NCBI GenBank assembly: GCA_028095005.1 | Contig: CM051461.1 | Location: 168,337,144-168,401,143 of the forward strand | Direction: 5' to 3' | Source: Rhynchospora pubera | Lineage: Eukaryota > Streptophyta > Magnoliopsida > Poales > Cyperaceae | DNA length: 64,000 nucleotides | Part shown: piece by piece, positions 49,701 through 60,900 of the stretch | Numbering within the stretch: position 1 is the stretch's first letter | Layout of the letters: the number at the start of each line of letters is the position of its first letter | Position numbers and translations under genes: made by a program | Notes under the pieces: model-generated | Told to the model about the DNA's origin: nothing | Databases searched by the model: none | Seen by the model: only the letters and a program-made list of their open reading frames with translations

Positions 49701-50352
49701 TGAATAAGTCTTTATCTGTTTCTCTCTCTAAGTCAGTATTGGGTTGCACTGCTGCAGAGGATAGTGATGAAGAGAGGGAATCTTCAAACAATAGTGTTAA
49801 TGTAGAGGATGTTTTAATGGAGAAACTTAATAGGGATTTAGAAGCAGTTGATTTGGAGGAACCATTATGTTGGCAAGCTTTTAACTACGCAAAGGTAGAT
49901 TTGATGTCATGTTTTTTTATTAATTTTTTTTTGTGCATTCATGATAGGAAATTTTGCGTTTGACTGACTAGATTGGTGTATTTTGGTTCTGTAGGTATCT
50001 TTCAAGATAACAGGTGGAACATTTTCAGGAATGACAATTGATCCCAAATCAGTTAGCATCTATCCAGTTGTAAAAGCACCAGTAGAGTATTCAATGCAGG
50101 TACAGGTCAAACTGTTGTCATTCTAATTTATTGTTTCTTTTGAGCTTTCATCTGCATTTGGGACTTTTTTGTACCAGTTTATTTTCTAGTTTCTTTGTCA
50201 TTCTAACTTTTCATTTGTCAAAAAACTTTTGAACAGCCTCTAATTATGGTATGTGATGCTATTTTTATTTAAAGGTTACTTCTGGAGACTACATTTTGTG
50301 GAATACGCTGGCAAGATCTCCTCATGCTGCTGTTCCCAAAGATTTGTGTTGA
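46787..50352 (+). CDS. AP5M: AP-5 complex subunit mu
   Basis: Exons: 46787-46851, 46932-47054, 47483-47791, 48047-48339, 48987-49894, 49995-50099, 50275-50352; 626 residues with all phases matching. The sequence is colinear with the plant AP-5 mu family: N-terminal longin-like half (MAGCSFRAIWILTPHHSVAF; TFPVVERRWRSAC; EGSARGFG; SDSWVDDPVTRHIITL; ILVLPLVEPK; ITGAFMVAHAIGDLI), a Ser/Ala-rich linker, and the C-terminal mu homology domain. The latter shows QINCRAELEGLPDVQLPLIG, PPVGSFVLARYQ, VKGFYQLSLVSEDGG, CTIIMPFPRRRI and a final VTSGDYILWNTLAR. The protein is the medium subunit of the fifth adaptor complex, which acts at late endosomes without clathrin in animals; the plant role is less clear. 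The ATG follows a short leader and matches the family N-terminus. Its 3' end converges on the STP gene about 410 bp away. Confidence 0.92.
48390..48405 (+). repeat. Poly(C) run in AP5M intron 4
   Basis: Sixteen consecutive C residues followed by ACAAAAAAAA. Such a run is rare in this AT-rich DNA and prone to length error in sequencing. Confidence 0.9.
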
Positions 50353-50763
50353 TTGGCTTCTTTCCCCCTTTTCTTTCTTTTTTAACAATTTGTATTATAG
50401 GATATATCTTTTCTTCTTTATTTTATTTTTTTACCTTTCTTCATCCTGAGAAGTTAGGAACCAGTTCTGTTTCTCTTAAAAAGAATTTTTTGTAAGTACC
50501 ATTTAGCTGCTCATGTTTGGTATATTGTTTAATTGTTGGTATGGTCAGTTTGGCGCTTTACCTCTATGATAAAGACTCTGACTGTGGATTATCATGGGTG
50601 AGGATATGCGTAGCAACTGCTATTTGTCTTGGACCAAAAATAAAAACAGCATGATTGTTTTCAATTACTCCAATACTTATTACTTTATAAATGGCCTTTT
50701 TGCCAATAATTGTATTCCAAATGCACTAGGAAAAACTTCTGGATGAAATGGGTCTGTCGGAGT
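50353..50763. other. Spacer between convergent AP5M and STP genes
   Basis: Carries both 3' untranslated regions. It is T-rich on the AP5M side. No repeat or RNA gene seen. Confidence 0.5.
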
Positions 50764-53700
50764 TCATATCATGGCCATCACCTTGGTGCTTACATGCTCG
50801 TTTTTGTCTGGAATGAATTTGTTCCAGAACCAATGAGCTTTCCAAACCAGGATCATCTTTTCAATCGGTACATTCTTAGTCTCTGGAAGAAAGAGTGCAA
50901 TGAAAATGGTCATGACAATAACCCATCCAGCGAAGAAGTAGAAAAGCCCAAACTTAAAGTGACAGAGCATGGGAAGAAATGTCTGTGCCACCACAAAAGT
51001 GAATAGCATGTTGACGGAGACATTGATACTCTGACCAGCAGATCGAATTTCAAGCGGAAATATCTCACTGGGGACAAGTGTGCCACCAAGAGGACCCCAT
51101 GACCACGCAAATCCTGCCACATAGATGCATATAAAGAGCACCATGAATGCAGCGTATGTTTTGGGGATAGTCCCTTCTCCGGTGGTGCCGAACTTTATGG
51201 CTATTAGAGTTCCCAAGATGATCTAGATAGTCGAAGCAAATTGTTAGATAAATTGAATAGAATGCAACACACCTTACCATTCCTACAAAACCTTGAAAAA
51301 CCAGCTACTACTATGGAAAATTAGAAGCTCCTAATTATTTTTTTTCTTCTTAAAAAAAAAATAATAAATTCAGTCAACAGCTCATAATAAAATAGTAGAA
51401 GATCCTCATTTAAGGTGAAAAAAAAGAAAGTAACATGAGCTACTTAAAAAGCATTATATGGGCCAAGTGTGAGAAATTTACCTGACACGCAAGCATTTGA
51501 AAGCCACCCTGCAAGAATAGCAGTCTTCGACCAAGCCTGTCAACAGTTCCAATAGAAACAAAAGTGGCACACACATTGACGAGGCCAATAATTACTGCTG
51601 ACATGAGGGAAGTATTGCTGCCGAAGCCCAGGGTCTTAAAAAGCACTGGAGCATAGAACATGATCACATTGATGCCAGTAAGCTGCTGAAAGAACGGAAT
51701 CAATATGGCCATCGTCAGGTGTGGTCGGTACTTCCGCTTCACAATATTGATCCAAGGATGTCTTGTCTTCTTTGAAACTTTACCAGCAGCGACAAGGTCG
51801 CTATACTCCTCTAAAATGTCATCAGTGCCTCGGATTTTTCGAAGAATTTCTTTTGCTTTCTCATCATGACCACGCTCGATGAGCGAATTGGGTGTGTCAG
51901 GCAGGAATAGAGAACCGATGGTGATGATGGTGGCTGGTACAGCAGCAAGAGCTAGGCTGAGACGCCATCCCCATCCCGCTTCTATCTTGGAAACACCGTA
52001 ATTTATAAGATTTGCTGAGAAAATACCTATGGTGATCATAAGCTGACAAGTGATGTTGAGCATACCACGAAGTTTCGCAGGTGCCATCTCTGACAGATAT
52101 AAGGGAACTGACTGCACAATGCACGTTGTAATTATTTACTGTGTTAAATTTGAGATGTGAATATGTGATGCAATATGCCAAAGCTACCAATACAAACAAT
52201 AACAGGACATTTGAGAGGTACACTCTTGTTTTGCTTTGAGGAATATTTGAACAAAAATAATTATCTCTTTAATTGGGGCCCAGGAACCAATGTAGACTGC
52301 CATGTGTTTGTTTCTTTGTACTTGCAACTGAAGAGTGGGCGAAATTTCAAAGCCGCTTATAGAAGGGAAAGTGATAGTTTATCCAATTTTCCAGATATTT
52401 CTCCAAAAAGAGAAGTCAGACATTTTTTCTGAGACTTAAACAAAATGCTTGCCGTGTACTAAGTGTGTGTGTGTTTTTTGCAAATTCTTAAATTTCAATT
52501 TTAGATAGTCCAGGAAATAATACATTACATGGACCGCTGCAATGAATTCATTTTCTCCTTCTTTATAATATTACATTGTTACTGAAAAAGGCGCCGCCAG
52601 AGAAAAGAAAAAAAGAGGCGATTTTGAGAGTCTCCAACTTTGGCAAATCTTAGGCGGGGAGGTCGCCACCGGCCTCCCCCGCCTTCTCCTCTTCTCCTCC
52701 TACTCTTTTGTTTCTCTTTTCTTTTCCTTTCGGACGGCTTAAGGTGGTCGGTTGGTAGATGCAACGGCGGAGGTGACGTGCGACTTATGGTGAGGTGAGA
52801 ACTGAAAACTGAGGACGGCTAGTGCGCATGGTGGTGCGGCCAGTACCCGAGAGGTGCGGCGGGTTCGATTGGTGGTGCAGTCGGTGCACGGGAGAGGTGT
52901 TGCCGGTGTGTGAGAGGTGCAGCCGGTACATAATGTGGGATGCAGCCGATGTGAGTGGCTGTGGTGCAGCCGGTGCTCGAGAGATGAGACCGGTTCAAGT
53001 GGTGGTTCAGCCGGTGCACAAGAGGTGCAGCCGAATAGCCGATGCGAGTGGCGGCGGTGCAGCCCGGTGCTCGAGAGATGAGACCGGTTTAAGTGGTGGT
53101 TCAGCCGGTGCACAAGAGGTGCAGCCGATGAGAGTGGCCGGTTCAGCTGGTGTGTGTGAGGTGTCATTAGTATGCGTTGTGGTGCAGCCGATGCACAAGA
53201 GATGCGACCAGTGTTTCGAGTTGTGGTGTGGCCGGTGCACAGAGTTGTGGCTGATGCATTAGGTGGTGAGGCTAGTGTAGTAGATGGTGTGGTTGCGCAC
53301 TATACGTGCAGTCGGTGGGCAAGAGGTGTTCTGCTAGCGCAAGAGAAGTGCGGGCCACACGCGAAGATGTTCCACTGGTGTGCGAGGTTCGATTCTGGAT
53401 ATGCGCGACTATGCTTGAGGTTCACAAGGGAAGGAATGTGGATGATGGTGGATGCGTTGCGACCAATTATCTATTTTTGTTATGTTTAATTCGTAGGATT
53501 AAGCTTTGTTTTCAATTTGTTTGTTTCGGATTATTGTAATCCGTTACTTGACAGCCGCTGTCAAGTCTTTCTAAAAAAATATTACATTGTTACAAATTTT
53601 TGTACTGTGTTTCGATTTGCACGTCTCTACTAAGGGACTGATTGGATTACAATAATTGCAATAACTGTATGTAAATATAAATATTTTGATATCAAGTAGC

Positions 53701-55118
53701 AGCAATCGCGCCTCCTTTTCTCACACATTTGGATGCGTAACGAAAAAGAAATAACACAAAGATGGTGATAACTGATATATAAGAATTAAAACATGCGCTA
53801 TGGAACCCACGCCACAATTATTGTCCTATGCATAAAAATTCAACTTAATTATAACCTTTGTCCGCTAGCTCTTTAGTAACTCATTTGGATAGAGACCTAC
53901 TGTGGTTTCTCAAACTACAATGATCCAAACAGCTGAAAAATGCTCAACGCCAGAAATTTGACCTCCCGATTACATTAGTGATCACTGATATCCTCAAAAA
54001 TTGCGAGACAATATATGCAATTTGTCACGTGTCAATTTATTTTTAGCTGGGCAAGGGCAACACCGCAACAGTTGGGAGAAATATCTTTTATCTTTTATGT
54101 CAATTAAAAAAGTTTATTTAAAAAAAAATGAGTTGTGTTACTACGTACCTGACCAATGAAACCGACTCCAATGCCGAGAAGGATGCGACCAAAAATGAGC
54201 ATGAATACATCCTGAGCAGCGCCATTTAGTGCAGCACCAACCAGGAACGAGACGCCACCAGCGAGCATGGACCACCTCCTCCCAAATATTCTGGTCACTG
54301 ATGATGCAAAGAAAGATGCTACAAGAGCAGCGAGGTAGAGTGACGATGTGAACGTTGTCAGAATTTGGCTATCGAAGGTGCAGTACTGGTTTGAGCTTTG
54401 ATTTTGCTTCTCCTTTCTATATACTGAAGGGAAGAATTTCATAAGAAATGGATCCATAGATGTCACTCCGCCTAGAAAAGTAAAATAAGTAATCAATAGA
54501 AAAGAATCAGATAAGCGAACTTCTAAAGTCTAAACTATAATTACATAAAAAGACGATAGAATTAAACACGATGAAAGTATATGAATTATACCAAAAGAAA
54601 TACTTCATTAAGTGTCGTATACAATAGAGTTGGTTATACCCAAAAGAGGGCAGATATGACAATTGACAACGTATTTGAAATTAATAAAAAAAAAAGAAGA
54701 TGCATTTTAAACAAAATTAAAGCACGCTAGATCAGCTTCAGCAATACTAAGTCGTTACTCCATTTACAGATTTAAAACTAATACTTCAAAATATGCAAAA
54801 CCAGGAACCTTTTGAATTATCATGTAAAATGGGGGAAAAAAAGTGGCAAATAAAGAGGACAAAATGGAACACAAAGTGATGGTCTTGTATATCAGACTTA
54901 GCTGGATAAGTAGTTAGGTAAGTTACATAATTGCAGCAATAATGGAGATTGGATCCTCAATTCCTCACTCATATAAAATTGATTAAAAAAGGAAGGCAAA
55001 AGGGGTATTCACCAGAGATGCCGATATCATAGCCGACAATAAGACCGCCAGTAGCGGCAACGAGGCACGTTAACACAACAAAGGGAGTGAGCTTGCCTGG
55101 ATACTCCTTACTCTCCAT
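50764..55118 (-). CDS. STP-family hexose/H+ symporter
   Basis: Exons on the minus strand: 55118-55013, 54471-54149, 52111-51482, 51222-50764; 505 residues, normal for STPs. It is a 12-helix plasma-membrane MFS carrier importing hexoses with protons. Conserved elements in order: LIVGYDIGISGGVTSM with the proton-coupling Asp at residue 31; the lid-domain Cys in QYCTFDSQI; RIFGRRWSM; GRILLGIGVGFIGQSVPLYL and SEMAPAKLRGMLN; FLPDTPNSLIERG; FFQQLTGINVIMFYAPVLF; DRLGRRLLF; LVPSEIFPLEIRSAGQSI; the second lid Cys in LPMLCHFKFG; and PETKNVPIEKM. One departure: helix 10 reads GPLGGTLVPSEI where STPs normally have GPLGWLVPSEI, so the conserved sugar-site Trp is missing and one residue is gained (codons at 51079-51084). 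Which STP orthologue it is cannot be settled. Intron 2 holds a 1-kb retroelement. Confidence 0.9.
52583..53578 (+). mobile_element. Poly(A)-ended non-LTR retroelement in STP intron 2
   Basis: A segment of about 996 bp flanked by the 15-bp direct repeat ATATTACATTGTTAC (52568-52582 and 53579-53593) and ending CTTTCTAAAAAAA on the plus strand, the pattern left by LINE-machinery retrotransposition. Its GC content is far above its surroundings. The first 150 bases are purine- or pyrimidine-biased (GCGCCGCCAGAGAAAAG; then CT-rich), the middle is a tandem array (listed separately), and the last 120 bases are AT-rich. I see no reverse transcriptase. It could be a non-autonomous LINE derivative, a very 5'-truncated LINE with a variable 5' part, or a processed copy of a transcript. 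It lies antisense to the STP gene. Confidence 0.75.
52830..53275 (+). repeat. Degenerate GC-rich tandem array within the intronic retroelement
   Basis: Built from a short theme GGTGCAGCCGGTGC(A/T)C plus AGAGGTG. A higher-order unit of about 86-93 bp begins GAGTGGC and recurs at 52953, 53046 and 53132. Units 1 and 2 share the segment CCGGTGCTCGAGAGATGAGA and continue alike. ORFs on both strands here merely translate the repeats. Confidence 0.75.
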
Positions 55119-55169
55119 TGTGCTCAACCCTCCTACCACTAATTGTTTCAAAATAGCTAGCTAGGAGAG

Positions 55170-55177
55170 CTTATAAG
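55170..55177 (-). promoter_or_regulatory. Candidate TATA element of the STP gene
   Basis: CTTATAAG lies 52-59 bp upstream of the STP start codon on the minus strand. Start of transcription 25-30 bp downstream would leave a leader of under 35 bases, short but possible. Motif-based only. Confidence 0.3.
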
Positions 55178-55283
55178 AGCAATGTTTTGTTTGTGATGGT
55201 TTTCTCCCAACTTTTATGCTTGATTTCCTTGGACTGTTAGCCAAGTTGCATGCTTATCCCTTCCAGAGAATGAGGGATCCAAT

Positions 55284-55290
<7 letters not shown>

Positions 55291-55320
<30 letters not shown>
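55291..55320. repeat. (AG)15 microsatellite upstream of STP
   Basis: Uninterrupted AG dinucleotides, reading CT toward the STP gene about 170 bp upstream of its start codon. Confidence 0.95.
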
Positions 55321-55323
<3 letters not shown>

Positions 55324-55733
55324 CTGGATATTAAAGAGTGCATGCCTGTGGAGCTTTTCCGGGCCCAATTTCATGGGAAAGCAGCAGCTAGCAGTAATCA
55401 AAACAGTAGTCAAATATCAAAAATTGAATGCGTTATGTTTGTATGCGCTCCTTCTACTTCGCTTTTACATTGACAAAGTGATTTGCAGTTTTAGTTTTGA
55501 CTTTTATTAGTCGAACAAACGTTGCAATTATTTTTTTTAAAATAATATCAAAACACATCGTCAAGTATTTTCAAATATAATATATTTTATATTCGCATTT
55601 ATGTTTTTGCAATAGAGTTGAAAGTCAATTATACTGACATCATAATACAAGCTTATTAATTAAGCCAAGAAAGTTTGTTTATTTGACAATTAGTTTAATA
55701 TTTATGTAACAATTGTCACATTAGTATTTACAA

Positions 55734-55763
55734 CTAGAGGGTACAATCGAGCTTCGCTCGATT
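55734..55763 (-). mobile_element. Helitron-like 3' terminus
   Basis: On the minus strand the sequence reads AATCGAGC-GAA-GCTCGATT (perfect 8-bp stem, 3-base loop), then TGTACCCT, then CTAG, then a T outside. A hairpin a few bases before CTRR and insertion next to a T are the marks of a Helitron 3' end. I could not identify the matching 5' TC end further right, so element length is unknown. Confidence 0.45.
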
Positions 55764-57925
55764 TAGAAATTTAATTTTGTTAAATTTATATATTTTTTTA
55801 CTAATTGCCTATTATAAGATATGATTCTTTTATATTGTTCAGTTTTTCGTATTTATAATAGGACTTTTGTTAAACTTTTAGCCAAAAGGTTGATTTATCA
55901 TATTGCCCTCAGATGCTGATTTTATGAATTTCTTTTTTTGAAAGCTGGCTTTTGCCAGAACTTGTATTAAAGAAAAGTTTGTATTTACAGGGAATATAAA
56001 AGAAAAATTAAATACAACAATAAAAATAAAATAAAGAACAATGAAGGATCAGAAATATTACAGGCCTATGTCGAATTAACGACTAAATTATTAACGCACC
56101 ATTAATTAGCAATATTTTTCGAATAATCTCTTCAGTTTCAAAAATATTAATTAAGCACTTATAAGCGACAGATGATACCATATCATTTTTATTTTCTTTT
56201 ATTCTATTTCTCCCACTTGAACATTCACCAACATTGAGAACAAAAAACATATTAACTTTACCATTATGGTAAAGTCAAGATAAATATATCTATTCAGTGT
56301 CAAACGCAAAACTATGAAGTCAAGATATATATTGCTAGTTAAGTTGTATTATTGAGTTTCACAATTATAATTCCTATGCAGTATAGAAAAATCTACAAAC
56401 ACGAAAAACAACAAAGAGCCTCAAAACCCAGCTGATCATATAAAGAATCACATTATAATTTTTGCTAATTTCTTTCATTATTTCTATGATAGCTTTCATG
56501 CAAATCCTCCTATATCATCACTTTCCTCCTCTACTCCGGTACCTAATTAGTACCATGTAAGACTCCATTATGCATGGTAATAAATAATGTCAATCGACAC
56601 TTTCCTTTTTTTCTAGTAGCATCATTTCTAAAATAATATTTTAATAAGAGAAAAACAAAAGGACAAATATGTTTTTTCACCTTTCTCTCTGTTGTATCTT
56701 CATATTTCTCAGTCCATATTAATGCTAAAATTGAAAATTAGTCACTGGAAACTCAAGATCTGTTCAAAATAAGAAGAAAAAAAAAGAAAGTGAAGATGAT
56801 AATTATCGAGATTATTATAACAACAAATTGTACCCCTAAAATTTTATTATAATAACTGAAAATTATTGGAGCAAATCGTCTCATCTTTAGTTCCATGGTT
56901 CATCCCATTTTGGATAATTGCTTAATTCTTCTCTTTAACTATTTTGCATAAACTCAAACATGAACCACAAAATCAAAGGAGAAAGAAGTAAAAAAGAAAA
57001 ATAGTGCAAACACTGAGCAGCATAATTAGTCACAATTTACCCACTCCTTTCTTATTATATGTACAAAAAGGGGAAAAAAACAATTTGAGGAGCCAAGGAG
57101 CAACAAAGAGAGAGATGAAATCATAGGTGTCCCCTTTTCTTCTTCTAGTCTCTCCCTTTTTTTTTATATATTGCGTCGGTATCTTTAATTAATAGTAAAA
57201 GACTGGTATAAAAGGAGTTGGGATTAGGCTGTGTTTTTTTTCCCTCAGCGAGGTAGGAGAGAGCGACGCCCAAAGAAAAAGGAGAAGAGGAAGATGGATT
57301 AGAAATTAGAAAGGGGACGTATGAAATTTCTAACGATTCAATGAGATTCCAAACAAACAATTATAGCTGAAACGGGTTACTTGTAAAATGAATAATACCC
57401 GTTACACATACATCCATAGGTTACCATGTTGCAGATATCGAAAAATTCTATGGTCATTCAGCAAAATGTGTCGGACAATTTTTAACCAAATAATCAATGA
57501 CACCCAACGGGTTTTTATTTATAATACTGATGATTACGTTTATAGTTGAGATATAATTAATTTAAATTAAATAAGGGTAATTTTATAGTGGACATAAATT
57601 TTAAACCGATCTTGAATCCTTATTATTTATGTTTATAAATTTAAATCAACGATCTAGATTCAGTTACAAAATTTAGTTTATAATAGAATATATATCTTAA
57701 ATATATATCTCTTTAATGGTAAACAAAAGAGAAAACGGCTAATTTTGTTACTTGTCGACTGTCGTATCCAAATTCTCCGCCAATTGCTATTGAGATCATC
57801 TATTATTGACTCGCTACACGGTTTGATATCCGATTGGTAGCATAGAAACAGTATCCACTAGTCACCATACTAAGTCCATCACGATCGCAAAATAATAGCA
57901 GAGGAACATTTAAAAGTGGAATTTA

Positions 57926-60900
57926 ATGGGCGTAGGCTGCTCCAACTCCAACCTCTCCCTTTCCCTTTCCCTTTCTGCCTCCGCTTTTCCACCTCTCAAA
58001 GCCGCCACCACCTCTCGTCCCTCCCGATATACCAATCCATTTCCATTTTCTCCTCTCAGTTCCACTTCTTTACAGTTCCATTACTGCCCCTGCACTAGCT
58101 TCACCATGAGCCGTGCGCCTTCGTCGATTCCTTCCCAATTGGCCGCTTGGAAACCTGGCGGCTCCGACGAGGTTTTGAGCGACGAATTTTTCGAGAAGGT
58201 GGTGAGCGATGCTTTGGTCTGGAGTGCTCTTCATGGACTTGTAGTAGGCGATCGCTCCAACTCGGTACTAACTTTTTTTTTTTTTTTGTCTCACTTGATT
58301 TGATTGTTCGTTTTCCTTCAATTCATGCTTGCTGGTTACTTCACTTGATCTGAGTTTTGTCTCACAATTTAGTTAAAGTTGTCTTGCATGTTCCGTGCTT
58401 CTTTTTGTTTACAGTTGTTTCAGTTGGTGACAATAACAATTCATACTTGCTGGTTACTTCACTTCATCTGAGCTTTGTCTCACAATTTAGTTAAAGTTGT
58501 CTTGCATGTTCCGTCCTTCTTTTTGTTTACAGTTGTTTCAGGTGGTGACAGTAACATGCCGGTTTGTTTAATCCTGGTAAACTTATTGTGACTAGTATAT
58601 TTAGAACTTTGTCTACAGTTAAGATGACACAAGTTATCCTGGGTTGTCCCCATTGTCATTTGTCCAGTAATACTTGAACAGCTTGTACCTAGACATGCTG
58701 CATGTCTTTGCTGGGCTTCTTTTTGTGTTTAATTGCATTATCATGGGCAATTCTCGGGTTAACTGGTGGAATATGCGGTTCCAGTGAGTTTATTTAGAAT
58801 TGAGGGGTTAATTATGCAATAAGAATTGACACGAGTTTGAGAGGATGATAATATTTGGGAAATTATGGGACTTACAAAAGTTTTGGCTTATTTGGTAAAC
58901 AATGGACTAAATTGCAGATAATATTGTTTTCAGAGATCCGGTAAGGTACCAGGTGTAGGCATGGTGCATGCACCATTTGCGTTGACTCCTACTCCACTTC
59001 CCATGTCTTATTGGAGACAAGCTTGTGAGTTGGCTCCTTTATTTAATGAGTTGGTCGATCGGGTCAGCTTGGATGCTGACTTTTTGCAAAATTCTTTGTC
59101 GAGGTTATCCTCCTATCAATATGTGATTTTAATTTTCTATGTAGCACGTATGAAGCAGATCCCTGAACTTATGTACCACTTTTACATGTTTTTACAAATG
59201 GTATCTCAGGATTGAAGGCAACATAATCACAGAGCTATTTTAGGGCTCCATTCCTTTAACTCAACATCAAAAGTAAAGAATTGACCACAAAACTAATTTA
59301 GTAAAGTTATGGAATGAGAACAGGTGGTAACCTGTTAAGATCTGGTATAACTTCAGAGCACTACCTGAAGAGAGAGAATTTTCTCTATAAGAATCATTTA
59401 TTCTTCTTCTATAAGCATTGCTTCTGTAAACTTTGAATTTGGAGCTTTTACAAGGTTAATAATATATGATTTTTCTTATTCTCTTTCAGAACAAAAAAGG
59501 TGGATGAATTCACAGGAAGGCTGCTGGAAATCCATTTGCAGATGCTTTCCCTTGATAAAAAGGAGGTGAGCTACTATATTGTACTTTATGGTCTGTTCCA
59601 TGCCATGGCAGCCAGATTTTTTTAGCAGTTGCATTCCTTTGACAAAAGTATTACTACTTCCTATTCAGCTAAATATCTAATTGGAACAGTTCTTGGAAAA
59701 GAAAGAAAATATGGTAATTATATGTGCAGATCCAATTGGAGTATGAAAAAAATACTGATACTTGTAAGTAGAAAATTATGCCATAAACTGATGGTTTCAT
59801 GTTTGAGATGCTTTTAAAGAAATAAAGATTTGATGGGACAACACCTGAGAAAATGACTTTTTTCAGGAAATACGGCTGGGTTTGCACAGGTCAGATTATA
59901 TGGTAGATTCAGAGACCGACATGCTTTATCAGATTGAACTCAACACTATTTCTTCTTCTTTCCCTGGTCTTGGTTCGCTAGTGGCTGATCTTCACAGGTG
60001 AGCTTAATCATGGTTGGCTTTTCCTCTAGCATTGTAGACCCCAATATGTTACATCTTAGAAAAAAAACAGCCATCCTTTTCTGACATGGAAATCCAAGGA
60101 ATGGAACATTATTGTAGTTGGGTTTATTTGCATTTTACCCAGAAACATGAAAAATGGTGTCTTAAATATTATTAGAGGGCGTATATACATGTGGGGTAAT
60201 GACCATTATCCTTACTATGACCTGTATTAATAAAAGCTTCATGCAAGAACTTGGAACTCAAATGGCCCAAATTATCTGAGTAATATCATTCTCATGTTAA
60301 GATTTTACTTTTTTCCTTTTAATTAAAAATAAGGCCTGGAATTTCAAATCACTCTTTCAGTTGTTATTTTAACATGCAGGAATGTACTTGGGCATTATGG
60401 CCAGGACCTTGGTTTGGATTCTAGAAATGTTCCCGAAAACCCAGCTGTGAGTCAATTTGCTAAAGCATTGGCAAATGCATGGTCGGAGTATAATGCTAGC
60501 AGGTAAGTACAAGGCACTCCCTAACCTTAGATATATTTCCCTGTAAGAAAAGGATATCTTCTTTTACTTAGGTATATTACTAGCACTGGCTATGACCGAC
60601 CTGTTATAAGTTGTGGTGTATTCAGTTGGTAATATCAGGCTTTTACTCTTCTTTGTGGATTCATTTTTTGTCTATAAAGAACCAATATTAACTTATCATT
60701 CTCATGATCCAGTGCTGTTGTTATGGTGGTTGTTCAAGGTGAAGAAAGAAACATGTATGATCAATATTGGCTCAGCACTGTTCTCAAGGACAAATATCCT
60801 TCTTTTCTTAGAGATGAATATACTTCTTTATTATAATTCAAGTTTACCATCTTGGGATAAGTACGTGTATTTCATGTTTGATGATTGTTCCCTTGAAGAG

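Larger units (their letters stand above)
55119..57925. other. Intergenic between divergent STP and GSH2 genes
   Basis: About 2.8 kb separating two divergently transcribed genes, so both promoters lie here. It contains an (AG)15 microsatellite (55291-55320), a Helitron-like terminus (55734-55763) and otherwise AT-rich DNA. A stretch at 55935-55990 (GCTGGCTTTTGCCAGAACTT) forms a short inverted repeat of unknown meaning. No coding gene recognised. Confidence 0.55.

Noticed and set aside
52739..53262. Overlapping long ORFs on both strands (His/Thr/Ser-rich and Gly/Ala/Val-rich)
   Set aside because: Open only because the GC-rich tandem array lacks stops; no domain, no codon signal, and it lies inside an intronic insertion.
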